Below the pieces are notes generated by a model. It saw only the letters and a list, made by a program, of their open reading frames with translations. It ran no database searches and had not been told where the DNA came from. 64,000 bases of DNA from Ustulina deusta (lineage: Eukaryota; Ascomycota; Sordariomycetes; Xylariales; Xylariaceae), in contig JAJNNX010000002.1 of NCBI GenBank assembly GCA_023159155.1, positions 186,001 to 250,000 of the forward strand, written 5' to 3'. This document shows, piece by piece, positions 33,831 through 46,024 of the stretch (its first letter is position 1; every line of letters starts with the position of its first letter). The translations under genes and the position numbers were made by a program.

Positions 33831-34373
33831 GCGGGCCACTGGCTGTTTATGCATAAATTACATAATGCTTCTAATATGATGTGTATCCTAAAAATGTACA
33901 AATATTGGGTTGCGGTGGTGATCTGCTGGAATCCCAGGAGGATGCCGTTGGTTTGGCTGAGATCAGTAATACAAATATAAATTATATCATCTGTATATAG
34001 TTTTTCGCACATATCACGTATTATGCTTAAACAGGGTTTTCATGTCGTCTCTATTCAAAGTTTTCCCCTCGCCACTAGAACATGCGCACCTATTTTTGAA
34101 CAGATATATCTTTCTTTATTCAAGGACCTGTGTTGACTGACAATTTTCGTACGCAGATGTGGTACGAGAGGAGAGGAGTCTGTCGCGAAGCAAGCTAGTG
34201 GGGTGTATCGATCAAAATATGGTGGGGGTGAGCTTCAGGAATGGATGCATTCTCTTTCTGTACTGTTATCGATAACCACATGTCTTCAGCTTTTTTTTCT
34301 TTGGAGAACATGGTCTTCAATTCACCCCACCATACAGATAAACTACACCTCCAGTCACGGTGACTGAAAGACT
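33831..34373. other. Intergenic spacer
   Basis: Between COQ6 and the AC40 gene, both on the plus strand. The left half is AT-rich and probably the COQ6 3' UTR. No gene seen. Confidence 0.5.
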
Positions 34374-35573
34374 ATGGCGCCTTCCTCCGGACGACGGGCG
34401 CCGAGCGCAGCAGAACTCGAGGCGCGCAATGTATGTGTCATTTCCACATTACTCACATACTCCAGCCAGAACTGACATTTTCACCAGACTGTCGGTATCA
34501 ACAAAGAAACAGTGACGAACACCGTCTCAGACGCCTATCCCGACAACTACGCAAACGAGGAACATGCCTGGGACAAGGAGGACTTCCGCCGCGCATTCAA
34601 GGTGCAGTTCCACCAAAACGACCAATTCGAGGCCCAATTCTCTCTCATCGGCGTCGACGCCTCCATCGCCAACGCCTTCCGCAGGATAATGATCGCCGAG
34701 ATTCCCAGCCTCGCCATCGAGACCGTCTTTGTTAACAACAACACCTCGGTCATCCAAGACGAGGTCCTCGCGCACCGGCTGGGCCTCATCCCCTTCACAG
34801 GCGGCAAGAAAGGCCTGCGCGAGTTCATGGGGTTCTGGCGCAAGCCCGGCCCCGAGGAGGACACCTACGCGACGACCTTCGACACGAACACGGTGAGCTT
34901 GAAGCTCGCCGCCACGTGCACGCGGAACCAGGACGCCCCGAAAGACGCCAGGGATCCGACGGTGCTGTACCACAACGCGCACATCTACGCGCGGGACATA
35001 GTCTTCGAGCCCCTCGGCGGCCAAGCCAAGTGGTTCTCGGGCGAGGACACCATCCGCCCCGTCAATCCCGACATCCTGATCGCGAAGATGCGCCCCGGCC
35101 AGGAGATCGATATCGAGATGCACATGCACAAGGGCTTCGGCTGGGACCACGCCAAGTACTCGCCCGTCGCCACCGCGAGCTACAGGCTAATGCCCAAGAT
35201 CACGATCCTGCGGCCGATCCTAGGCGCCGACGCCGAGAAGTTCGTGGGCTGCTTTAGTCCGGGCGTCATCGGCCTGGCGAAGGTGACGAGGCAAGAGGCG
35301 AAGACGAAAGGGAGCGGGTACGAGGGCCACGAGGGCGAGCTCAAGGCCGTCGTCAAGGACCCCATGCGGGACACCGTCAGTCGCGAAGCGCTCCGGCATC
35401 CGGAATTCGAGGGCAAGGTCAAGCTCGGCCGCAGGAAAGACCACTTCATCTTCTCGATCGAGAGCGCGGGGCAATGGGACAGCGATGAACTGTTCATCGA
35501 GTCTGTCAAGACGCTGAAGAAGAAATGTGGAGTTCTTAGACCGCAGGTTACGAACATGGTGCAGACTTTCTAA
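34374..35573 (+). CDS. RPC40: RNA polymerases I and III subunit AC40 (RPAC1)
   Basis: Exons 34374-34430 and 34488-35573; 380 residues. It is the alpha-like subunit shared by Pol I and Pol III and pairs with AC19 to nucleate assembly. The alpha motif is clear in ANAFRRIMIAEIPSLAIE, followed by QDEVLAHRLGLIPF and a C-terminal dimerisation part (FIFSIESAGQW, LFIESVKTLKKKC). Length matches the family. The start lies in a small 19-codon exon; the 57-nt intron has a GTATGT donor and CACCAG acceptor. Confidence 0.95.
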
Positions 35574-38247
35574 GACGGCGGAGAGGAGACAGAACATTTC
35601 CAAGGTTGAGCATGATAGACTGAGAGGGATCTGGTCTTCCTTCATTCAACCCGCATGATGACGGCATCGCGGATAGACGATGGCGAGAGGGTGTATTTAT
35701 TATCATTATTATTATCTTCTTTCTTCCGGTTTGTTTGCGCGCATATTCCGACGGAGTTCCGCTACAGAATGGGCTGAGGCGTTATTCGGTTTGTTTAAAA
35801 ACAAAATAGGACTTGATTTATTGCTTCCAGATTGGAAGCGACATCTGTACTCCTACCATCCCATTTAGCAGGCAAAAAAAAAAAAAAACCCTTTTCTGTA
35901 TTCGTTTTATTAGCTGCGGACATGATGTGATCAAGTACCCCCAGGTCTGGTACTAGGTATTCTCTCTCATAAGAGATAGCCGTCGAGCGTTGGCTGACTT
36001 CCGATATAATAAGTTTCTCGCCGGCGTGCATAGGTAAATACTGCGAGACCTATTCAGAGGCGAGTACTCACTCCTACGAAAGGTGGTGGTTCGGCGAATT
36101 GTACGGATCATCCAGGGCAGACATTCCTTCATGTACCTAGCTGCTTACCAGATAGGTAAACATGAATACAGACATATTGGAGACGTATACTACAAAAAAC
36201 CTAATTTCAAACTCCCTTTGGTATGTATATATGCATTATCTCTTGAGTTGGCCAAAATAGAATACCCCTCCTACAAGGCTGCCTGGCTGGCTTTCGCTTC
36301 AGCGTACTTCTCTCGACAGCTTGGATATTAATATTCTTCGCAAGAGCCTTTACAGCCAGCCAGCTTATTTCCATGCCTCAGCAACGAGTAGAACTGGTGA
36401 TTCCGTGGGTGTGAATTGTAGCAGCTTGAAAGTGACCTCGGAGATGATGGTGCGATTCGCCAGTGCATGATGCTTCGGATATTACGACACGATATTGGGT
36501 CGGCTTAGCCTTGGAAAAGGTACCGCGGACTGTTGAACGCCATGTTGGGAGAATCTTGGGGTCTTCCTTATTACACGTAGCGATGCTGATATCAATGTGT
36601 CTAACGGCAAGTTATAATGATCACAGGGTTGGCCTTGTTGCGTGGCGAGACAACGCCTAGTCAGACGATATGTATGGCTAATGAAGACTTACAACCAAGT
36701 CTCCTAGACATCTTGCTAGTGGCCCCTTGAGTAGGCATGTATGTAGGTAGTAACAGTTCCCCCTATGGTTACTGCCCCCCCTTTTAATACACATACCTAG
36801 GTAGACAGTGACTGTACAAGGAAGCTAGGCAAGGTTATAATTACCAAAAAGTGCGCAGCCATTCAACAGACGTTCCCACATCGCCCTCGTGGCCTAGTGG
36901 TAAAGTAGTCGGCAGGATAAACCCTTGTGTCAGAGGCAGGGCCATAGGCATTCAAGGGCTTTCCGGTCCGCGGATGTTGAGTTCGCCTTAAGCCGCCGGA
37001 TTCTTTTTTTGTAACATTTACAACGCCAGTTCGAGTTGCGTCGTGGTTGTCTTTTTCCTCTCCTTTTTTTCTCCTCCTTCTTTTTATGGCTTCCTCTTTA
37101 CTTCCTTATTCACTATTTTCAGCCCCTCCCTACCGTCCCCGGGTTCCCCCCTTTTCTCTAACTCATTTTTTCTTGCAAGAAAGACCTTGCTTGTACTCTG
37201 TCCAGCCTGGAATTCTGCCTGACAACTTACACCTGAAATTCCCTAGATAGGAGAAAGGGGTAATTTATTGGGGATGATAGATAGACCTGCTGTCTCGGCT
37301 TTTGGCTGTCAACATCTACACTCTCCTGTCCCGAACTCCGGCGAGAGTAGATTCCTGTAGGTCCTTGAGGAGGGCAAAAGCTTCCCCGCACGACCATTGG
37401 CCACCGCCTCTCCTAACTCGTTCAATATTATGTCCCTCTGGCCTTGATTTACTCTGTCCGAGCATTAAATCATCTGTGGTATGGGTATAGATAGATATAC
37501 TTAACGTTCCTGCACAACAGGTATCAACTCAGCTACCAAGAGTACAGACATACTAGCCATACCCTAGCTGCGAATGTTGCTGGAGAGAACTCGGAGAGCC
37601 CCTTGATGCCCCTTAATGAACAGGAACTGCGATATAGTCTCGTATGTCGTGTTAACACTCGAGGAACACGTCCGAATCACGTTCTTGACATCCTGTAGAA
37701 GTTGCTCAACTGCATGGCGAGAATCTACACTTGACCTGGAAGATATCGTTCGAATAATACCAGATTGGATACCAGCTAATCGGGGCGCGGTTGGAGGGAA
37801 GCCATGTTATGACATTTTCGGGAATGCGCTCTCGTGTGTTAAGGGACACTTTGACGTAGAAAGAACTGAAACTTGGACAGCGTAACATCGTAATATAATG
37901 TAAATTATCTGTTTAATTCGTCTGCGACAATCCTATTTTACAGTGCGATATATCCACATCAATCCCATCCAATTGTTCAGCTCGAATGATTTAACATGCA
38001 GGCTTATGTACAATTCTTTTGTTGAATCATAGTCATCACAAAATCTCTTTTTGACTCAAAGGACGTAAAAGCTGTCGGGGCTGATCCTACTCTTGCCTTA
38101 TATATTAGAAGAAGCTGGTAGATTATTAAGCGGTGAGAAATGGACTGGCAGCAAAAGAATCCATCATCTGCTAGGTATAAAATAGATTCTGGAATCGATT
38201 GGTCGGCTTGGTATGGTAGACGACATATTGAGCTCCATGGCATCTGA
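35574..38247. other. 2.7-kb gene-poor region
   Basis: No supported gene. It holds the AC40 3' UTR, poly-A/T runs (35874-35888, 37003-37011), TAGGTA motifs near 36736-36800, a pyrimidine-rich stretch at 37045-37170 and a tRNA A-box-like sequence near 36891 discussed in the findings. Small open frames here show no family resemblance. Confidence 0.45.
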
Positions 38248-39296
38248 CTACGCTGACTTGCCTAGCACGCGTTCTACCGTTGATTTTGGCAGGCAATACA
38301 CGGGGTCAATGTCATCCAGGCCAGGATAACCCAAGAGACTTAAGCCTGTGAGACCGAAGAGCGTGTGCCAAACATCGACCATATTACCAGGTCGGTCTGA
38401 GATGCCGCCATTCTCGATGTCTTGGGATTGTAGAATGAATCTGATGAGCTTCTCCCGATCAATCCAATGTGTCCGACCAATCATCGAGAGACTACTCAGG
38501 ACCCACCAGCTATAGCAGACGTCTTCCTTCTTCTCTGGTCGGCCGTTTAAGCCACCGTTTGGAAGTTGTCGTTCGCTCAACCACCCAGCCAGTCTATCCT
38601 CGTCGATCAGGTCTTGCCTCTTGGCTATAGTAAGCGCAGCTACGCAGGTGAAGATCTGACCGGAATGTGACTCGTCACCTGGGTTGACGCCATAGCCCCC
38701 GTCGAAGTTGGCGCAAGCAGCAACATGATTCACCGCCTTATCGACGTCGACGAGGTGCAGCATATTAAGAAGGGACAAGGCGTTCAGCGCACCGTATAGG
38801 AAACGAGTATCTTCTTCCCCCCATTCGTCGCCAGCGAAGGTGCCTTTTTCTCGATCCTGGAGTCCTGCCATGACTGGCGAGTGGATTAGTGTTGACACTC
38901 GGACGGATCGAGCATGGCCATGGCCGACTCACATTGTGCAACCTTCAACTTGCCTGTGCCGCGTGTCTCAAGTTCATCAAAGGCGTCGACCAAGGCAAGA
39001 ATCTGCACGGCGCTGACGGTGTAGAGCATATGAGCATCATGTCCTGGCGCAGCACCGAATCCTCCATTTTCATGCTGACACGACAGGACAAAGTCGATGG
39101 TCTCATCTCGGGGAAGTGCGTCGGGATGTCTGAGTAGATGCAGTGCAGTCAGTCCCCAGTAGAGCCCGTTGAGGCGCAAGTGTTCGGTCAGCCAGTACTC
39201 GTACTCGTCCTTTCTCGCATCTAGACTTTGTATATACGTGACGTGCCGGGCTGTGGCAAGCTGGAGCTCATCTGGTAGCTGTTTTAAGTCTGCCAT
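38248..39296 (-). CDS. BET2: Rab geranylgeranyltransferase beta subunit
   Basis: Exons 39296-38933 and 38873-38248; 329 residues, close to the yeast length. It is the catalytic beta subunit that attaches geranylgeranyl groups to Rab GTPases delivered by the escort protein. Prenyltransferase repeats are regular: CQHENGGFGAAPGHDAH, FDGGYGVNPGDESHSGQIFTCVAAL, QLPNGGLNGRPEKKEDVCYSWW and QDIENGGISDRPGNMVDVWHT. Zinc ligands are expected in the Asp and Cys of DVCYSWW and the His of DVWHT. The 59-nt intron joins VAQ to FMAGLQDR; using the nearer AG would create a stop, so the CCAG acceptor was chosen. Confidence 0.94.
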
Positions 39297-42200
39297 CTTT
39301 GGAAATAGACAGCACTTAGACCGGGGAACTCCTGTATTTGTGTTTCAGGATAGGCAGGAACTTTGAGGTTCACGTTAATTGTAGGAAGACTATGCTGTGC
39401 TCACCAGGCGGTCGTTGATTGTAGCATAATAGTGATGTGGGATAGAGGTGGGGGTGGAGGTGATCAGAGAGGGTCTTTTGCAGCTATTGGAACTACCTAG
39501 GCAGTGGGTGCAAGTGGTTGGTTGCCTGTTGTTGAAGTGGAGCTATCCGCATACCCAAGGATGTACCTTGGTGGATGAGATACCTTAGGTACTTCATGTG
39601 ACGCATGTGTACTATGCTGGAGTGTCATACATCTCGTTTCCTGAAGTATACTGCGATACCTATAAATAGTCTCCCGCCAACTTTTATTCTCTTCCAAACT
39701 CGAAGGCTTATCTAGATTAAATGTAACTGTACTGCGTTTCTCCTATCTGCGTAACCTTAGTGTTGTCTTCCTAATCTATTCATAGTTGTCTGCCATTTTC
39801 GGGGTCATCTTTGAAAGCATCATATTGTGATTCCATCGTTGATCATTTTCTTCTCTTCTTTTGAACGAACCCCTGCACTTGGCAGGGCCAGCAGATGCGA
39901 ACCGATGGGTACATTTTCTAGGTGTTCATTGGACTCTCAGCCTCACTCCCGGATATCAAGAAGAGCTGTTTGCCTTTAGTGAAACATGCCCACATGGCAA
40001 TAGCAGGTGTTGTCGACTTCCCCAAGCTAACCACACCCCTTGTTCCTAGTGTATCGAAAATACTGGCTGGAAATTGGGCTTAATACTCCCTTTCTAGCCG
40101 AACACGTTTTTCATCACTGCATCGTGGTGCCCCGTTCCGAAAAAGAAACCCTCCAAAGAACTGTTAAAGATTGCCGCTGGTTTAGAACATGGATTGTATG
40201 CTTCATAATTATGTTAATCACCCGCACGAACCTTAATTTATGCTGCTAGATATCTGCGCGGCAGCGAGATGGACCCAGAAGTTCCCGCGAGTGTGTTGGA
40301 GCAATGGCGGATGGGAGGGTAGAGTCAAGAGAGTCAAGAGAGTCAAGCCATATTATTGGATGTGTTATCGCAATCATGGCAGTCGCCCTCGAGTAAACCT
40401 GCTATCTTCTCTAAGCGCTGAGTGGCGTTTGGAACTGCTACACATTTAGCGGCTCGCATCTTATTTCATGGAAATATAAAGGACACGCAACAATAACTGT
40501 TCTACTATGGCCTAGGTATTAGTTGTTGTTACATGAATATGTATTACTTTGCATACCTCTAATACACTTTATTGTCACATTTATCCGGTTGCGTGATTGT
40601 TCTTTTTTTATAGACTGGTAATCAAATGTCGTGCCGTGTAGACGGACGGAATGGCTTGCTGTTTGTGGTACTGAAATGCGGGATGCGCGGATCGGCTTTG
40701 AAGGAGACATAGTGTGGGCGTGTTTCAGAATTCAAGTGGATATGTGTTTCGGCTTACGAAGCCCCTGTTAGCCTTCTTTATGGTTTCGTCACCAATGCAT
40801 GAGAGCCCCTGTCAGTGTGGCATTCTTGGCATGGCGGGACACCAGAGCAGAACCAGAGAGGCCTTTTTCGGGATCTCTTTACAGGAACTACTTACGTAGT
40901 GTACACTACAGGTGCTCATTGGCACATATCGAATTCTAGAACACGATTTATATGAATGTCACTCATTAATCGACCGCTAATAGGGAATATAATGCATGTT
41001 AGACAAATTCCACACACTGATAGAATCTCCTGGTCTATTGTTAATCTCAGCATAACGGCATAACATGACTACCTATCTCATTAAATGTTTATCCAACATA
41101 TTAGAGACACTACCTACCTATACAATAATAGGTATAGCTCGGCCCTTACTAGGTTGATTTGCGAACTACCTACTTAGGTAATATACACATGCCTTAAGTA
41201 TATATATAGTAATATGTATGTATACTACGGCGGCATGTTGTTGCGTAAGGTCACGGGTGTATACCTATATATCCACCCACGTGCACAATACATTGTAGGT
41301 GTTCTAACTAAGTAGGTAGGTATCTGTTACCTAGCTGGTTAGCCCTACACTACCTTAAGTAGGTAGGTAGGTAGGTAACTGTCTGTATACCTAATACCTC
41401 GAGGCTCAGATACACTACATACCTAATGTACCTAGGTTAGGTAGGTACTAAGGGAGTACCTAGCAACTAGGTAGGTAGTAATATTCATTGGTAGCAGGCG
41501 TTTATACCGAATTGGAAGGAGATACCGCTTTCTACACTGCCTAGTATAATGTTGGCGCACCTACACTAATTTCCTGAAACACAGGCAGAATAGACATGTG
41601 CAAATCCGTGAGACACCTCAGGCTGGGTTAGCTTAATCCATCTAGCTGGGTACCTAACCAAACCTAATCGACCAACGGTGCCTCGAGAAACGTCGCTTCT
41701 TCAAAGGTTATCAAGCGTGTGTGAAGATACGCATTAGACTGGCAGATAGGCAGAGGTAACTTGAATACATACATCCTACCTACTAAGTACCTTAGCACCA
41801 CAACTACTGCTCTACACAACCACTAGCAATCAAGATTCATGCATGGTGTTTTGTCAAATATCAGAGCCCCCATTTGACCAATTCCAGATCATTTTACAAT
41901 ATCATTTCCCCCAACCCACCTCCCCTCTGCAGTACTTACCCAAGTACTTTACCGTGCTGTGTGGTACTTAGCACAAGCCACCCCCGTCTGTTTCTTGAAC
42001 GTCGTCAACGGACAGGCCCAGGCACTGCCCAGCTCCGCTAGGTACCTACTAAGTACTCACCGTTACACGACTTACCGTACACCCTGACGGTCTACCCAGC
42101 AACCTATTTCTCACATTTCCCACTTCCTACCCCTACCGATACCTCTGGTGCGGTAGTGAGTGACCCTGCTCCTCCTTCCCTGCTCCTTCCCTGCTCGTCA

Positions 42201-42751
42201 CAAGCAAGCTGGACAGACAAGGCAGGCCGCTGAATCTCCTGTAAACGCAAATCAGACCCAACAGCCGTCCCTGTTTGTCCCCTAACAAATGCATCAGAGC
42301 TAACTAAATCTTCCGATATCCTCCTCAATTCTTTACCGACCAGACTGCCCGGCCACGGCAATCCGTCATCAGAGCGCTTCTCGGCCTGGGCTGTCCTGTC
42401 CTGTATTGGTGTATTGGGCCTATGCTGGCGGTCGGCCGTCTTGGGGTTTGTCGCATGTTTCAATAATCTATCAGGGTGTCTATTTTGCCGCTGCCAATCA
42501 GTTGCGCACCCAGCCTGACACGACCCCAAGGAATTAGGAATTGGGTTTCTGATACAGCATTCCACCGACGCGCGAGACGGGCGGCCTGCTCCTTGCCATT
42601 ACGTCCCGTCTGCCGCAGCGCGTACAGGCCATTTATTTTTGACCATTGTCCGATGCCTGCTGGGCTGCCAGCGAGCCAATAATACCCGGATACCTCCCTC
42701 CATTGCTCGAATTGGCTGCGGCGGCCGTAGAACGCCACCACACATGCAATA
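39297..42751. other. 3.5-kb intergenic region rich in TAGGTA motifs
   Basis: No gene supported. A dense cluster of ACCTA/TAGGT repeats, often joined as CCTAGG palindromes, lies at about 41100-41480. A small run of GAGTCAA units is at about 40325-40347. The right part (about 41900-42750) is C-rich and probably the long promoter and leader of the RhoGAP gene. Confidence 0.5.
41100..41480. repeat. Cluster of TAGGTA/ACCTA degenerate short repeats
   Basis: Many TAGGT, GTAGGTAGGTA and ACCTACCTA units in both orientations, sometimes meeting as ACCTAGGT. It is not a clean tandem array. The same motif occurs singly in most spacers of this window and not, as far as I see, in exons. Confidence 0.6.
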
Positions 42752-44995
42752 ATGGGACGCAGGTCCGCTCCTCAGCCGCTAGCTTTGGCCGAAGACGTTT
42801 CCTCCTCTGCTGGTAACGACGATTCTAAGGGCCTGCCCTCCACCACTGCCCTTGGTTCTCCCGAATCCACCGCCCCGGGAATGACAGACCGACCAAGCCC
42901 GCGCTCTTTATTCGCCCCCGACAACACCCTTCAAGTCCTGTCACCAAGTCTTTCGAACAAGTCACCCAAGTCTCCTCGCTCTCCATTCAGCAAATTCAAC
43001 CCAACAAGGAGGCCGCAAACCCAGCAAGGGGAGCCCCGGTCGCGACCTGTCGACGGCCCCCAGCCACCGCCACTACCGCAGCGCTCTGCCGACGATACGC
43101 ATCTCGTCCGACGGGAAATTGATGATTCCAATCACAACTCACAGCAGCCACCTGCCGTACCTTCTATTAGCCACTCTGCGACGTCGCCCGTTTTATCTCA
43201 AATTCGCGGCCAGACCGAAGAGAAGCACACGAGGAGTGGCAGCCGTTTCTTCAATTTCGGGAAGGGCTCAAGGCCTAATAACCAACTCCAACATACTTAT
43301 ACTGCAAGCAATAGTGAGGCTATGTCGCGTGGCGTCGATTTACCTATAATGGCAGAGAGAGTCCCTAGCAAAGCCTCCAAGTATTCCGGTGCGTCAAATG
43401 GCAACAGCAACTATAGCCCTCTCAATTCCCTCTTTATATGTGCTAATTGTGCTTGGGCCCCAGATCGATCTTCTCCCGATCTACCTATCCAAAAACCTGC
43501 CCCTATTTTGGCATCTAAATCAGACGCAGCTCTACTACCCACTAGTGAATACGATCCGACGACATCAAGAAAGAGCAAGCCTAAGCCATTTACATTGTTG
43601 GGTCGCAATAGATCGTTGAAAGAGCAGGATGGTCAGAATCCACAGCAGAATGTCACAATTCAAATGACCGAGCCCGAGAAATTGGCAACCTTCGACGAAC
43701 AGCCGCCTCTAAAGACTGCCCCGATCAATCCAGAGGCACATGATAGGTCTTTTAGGCAGATGATGAATTCGTCCACGCGCAACCACTCGGCAGATCGAGC
43801 TTTTCGCGATACGTCATCGCATAAAGAATACCGTAATGATAAAGAAAATAGAAGCCAACCTCCCTCTATCAAAGACAACGGAGGATCTACGTTTTTTGGT
43901 GGGCTCAGGAGTTCGGGCAGCCGAGCAGCCGATATGATCAGTAAGGGTTTATTTGGAAAGAGTGGCCGCAGTGCCAGCGCATCCGAGAGAGAACCAGTGG
44001 TGGACGACGAGCACTATGTTCTGAAAGTTATTAATTTGCCATTGGTTGAGCAAACACGCAAGACGAGAATTTCAAAGAGATTAGAAGAATCGCGGGACAA
44101 GACGGAATTCTGGATGCCCGCGTTCCCTTGGCGGGCCATAGATTACCTCAACTTCAACGGAACCGATGTAGAAGGACTCTACCGGGTGCCTGGAAGTGGT
44201 CCTCAGATTAAAAAGTGGCAGCGGAGATTTGACGAGGGTATGTGCTCTGACCTGATTGTTTCCGATCTCAATTCTAACCTGATTGAAGAATACGATGTCG
44301 ATCTTTTTGCTCAAGAGGACCTCTACGATATAAATATAATCGGTTCCATGCTGAAAGCCTGGCTACGTGAGCTGCCCGACGAGCTCTTTCCGAAAGAGGC
44401 CCAGGAGCGAATCGCTCGAAATTGTGCTGGCTCTGAAAAGGTTCCACAAATGCTCATCGACGAGCTGGCGAATCTTCCGCCGTTCAAATACTACCTTCTT
44501 TTCGCTGTCACTTGTCACCTCAGCCTACTATTAGCCCACTCCGAGAAGAACAAGATGGACTTCCGAAATCTTTGCATCTGTTTTCAACCCTGCATGAAAA
44601 TAGATGCGTTTTGTTTCAAATTTCTTGTTTGTGACTGGCGGCATTGCTGGCAGGGCTGCAAGAATGAAGCCAAGTACATCGAAGAAGAATATAAGCTGTT
44701 TCAGCAACCTTTGCCTAGGGGTCTTGCTGGAGACCGCCGTAATGGCAACGAATCTCACGACGATCGCGCCATCTCCTCTTCCGATGGTAGCAAGAGTTCA
44801 GTACATACTGCCGAAGTACATATTGGTAAACTAAGAAAAAAGGCGCTGGCTCCTAGTCAATCGAGCGGCAACCTGACCGTCGACTATTCGTCGTCTTCAG
44901 CGAATCAATCTGTTGACCCAGAAGCCCCTGCACCACAAACCCGGGAGCTTCGGCCGTTGTCTCCCATCAAACCGTTGTCGCCGATGAATTTCTGA
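42752..44995 (+). CDS. RhoGAP domain protein
   Basis: Uninterrupted frame of 747 codons; I favour a 75-nt intron at 43389-43463 (GTGCGT donor, GCTAAT branch, CCCCAG acceptor) that preserves frame, giving 722 residues. The N-terminal half is Ser/Pro-rich and disordered, with proline clusters (PQPPPLPQR) that could bind SH3 domains. The RhoGAP domain follows (about 430-650 in unspliced numbering). Its arginine finger lies in EGLYRVPGSG (R478 unspliced), and FRNLCICFQPCMKIDAF is a typical conserved block. It should speed GTP hydrolysis on Rho or Cdc42-type GTPases; the partner cannot be read from sequence. No BAR, PH or LIM domain is visible. Confidence 0.88.
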   Translation: MGRRSAPQPLALAEDVSSSAGNDDSKGLPSTTALGSPESTAPGMTDRPSPRSLFAPDNTLQVLSPSLSNKSPKSPRSPFSKFNPTRRPQTQQGEPRSRPVDGPQPPPLPQRSADDTHLVRREIDDSNHNSQQPPAVPSISHSATSPVLSQIRGQTEEKHTRSGSRFFNFGKGSRPNNQLQHTYTASNSEAMSRGVDLPIMAERVPSKASKYSGASNGNSNYSPLNSLFICANCAWAPDRSSPDLPIQKPAPILASKSDAALLPTSEYDPTTSRKSKPKPFTLLGRNRSLKEQDGQNPQQNVTIQMTEPEKLATFDEQPPLKTAPINPEAHDRSFRQMMNSSTRNHSADRAFRDTSSHKEYRNDKENRSQPPSIKDNGGSTFFGGLRSSGSRAADMISKGLFGKSGRSASASEREPVVDDEHYVLKVINLPLVEQTRKTRISKRLEESRDKTEFWMPAFPWRAIDYLNFNGTDVEGLYRVPGSGPQIKKWQRRFDEGMCSDLIVSDLNSNLIEEYDVDLFAQEDLYDINIIGSMLKAWLRELPDELFPKEAQERIARNCAGSEKVPQMLIDELANLPPFKYYLLFAVTCHLSLLLAHSEKNKMDFRNLCICFQPCMKIDAFCFKFLVCDWRHCWQGCKNEAKYIEEEYKLFQQPLPRGLAGDRRNGNESHDDRAISSSDGSKSSVHTAEVHIGKLRKKALAPSQSSGNLTVDYSSSSANQSVDPEAPAPQTRELRPLSPIKPLSPMNF

Positions 44996-46024
44996 GAATA
45001 TCCCCGCACAAGCGACTTTCTATATTAGTCTAATCTCCTTAGGAGTGACGGTATTTGGGAGGTGTTGTGGTTGGCTCGGTTCAGTTGTGTATGAAAATAT
45101 GGCTATGCGCTCTTGGCTCATTTCTAGTTCAGGTTGAGAGACGCTCGGATTCATGATCTTCTCGCCCCTTTCCAGGTCTATATTGTTCAACGCCCGACTC
45201 TGGATATTTGCAGTTCGACCATTTTGTCTGTTTCCTATGACTTATCCGCAGCATGCCTAACCTCACTGGTCTCCTTGTCTACTTTCTTTGCTTTTCGGAG
45301 ATGGTAGTTTTCTCTTTTTGGTATACCCTTTGTATTGATGACATTGTTGTGCGATATTTGTTGGAGCAAGTGAGTAGCATGGAGCTGGAAAGAGGAGGTT
45401 AGGCGGGAACTGGTTGATGAATACATGTGGCAAGGATAAAATTGAGGAACGCTGGTGGATTAGTTGCCCATCCACGCCTCGTATATTTCTCTCAGGACAT
45501 AGGCCACCTTGTTAATGCTGCTTGAATATGGCAGTGCTCCGCCTTGGGGTAACACTGGAGAAAATGAACAGAACCCTTGAGGGTGGCGGGTCATGTATAG
45601 GGTTGGTCAAAAGGATGTGAGGCAAGGTGTATCTGACGACGACAAGACGCTTTGCTACGCTGCCCGGCGCCCTGGCTCAACGGCGTTTTGGGGTTCAATG
45701 TGTGTGGCGGGAAACTGCCGTTTGCTTGCGGTATGTATCATAACAAACAAAGATACCGTGATGAAGCATGGAATGAATATATATAAACTACCTTTTTTAC
45801 CCACTTTGGAACGCCGTTGCAATGTTGTGCTAGAGACTTCATGCACACCACAAACCACCCTAACGCCACACCACTTGTTGTCAAGATGCCCAAAGGTTTC
45901 CTTCTTTTCGTGAATGTGTAGCTTTCTGGGTATCATCAATGATGCCGTGGAGGAGGGTAAATACCCTCTGCGCTGCTTATCGTTAGGAACCATTATCATC
46001 ACCTATTCACACCTCTAATGCTTC
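44996..46024. other. 1-kb convergent spacer
   Basis: Between the convergent RhoGAP and RRS1 genes. It should contain both 3' UTRs. No gene seen. Confidence 0.5.

Noticed and set aside
34527..35150. 207-codon minus-strand frame opposite AC40
   Set aside because: Shadow frame with no ATG-based conserved domain; the AC40 protein explains the sequence.
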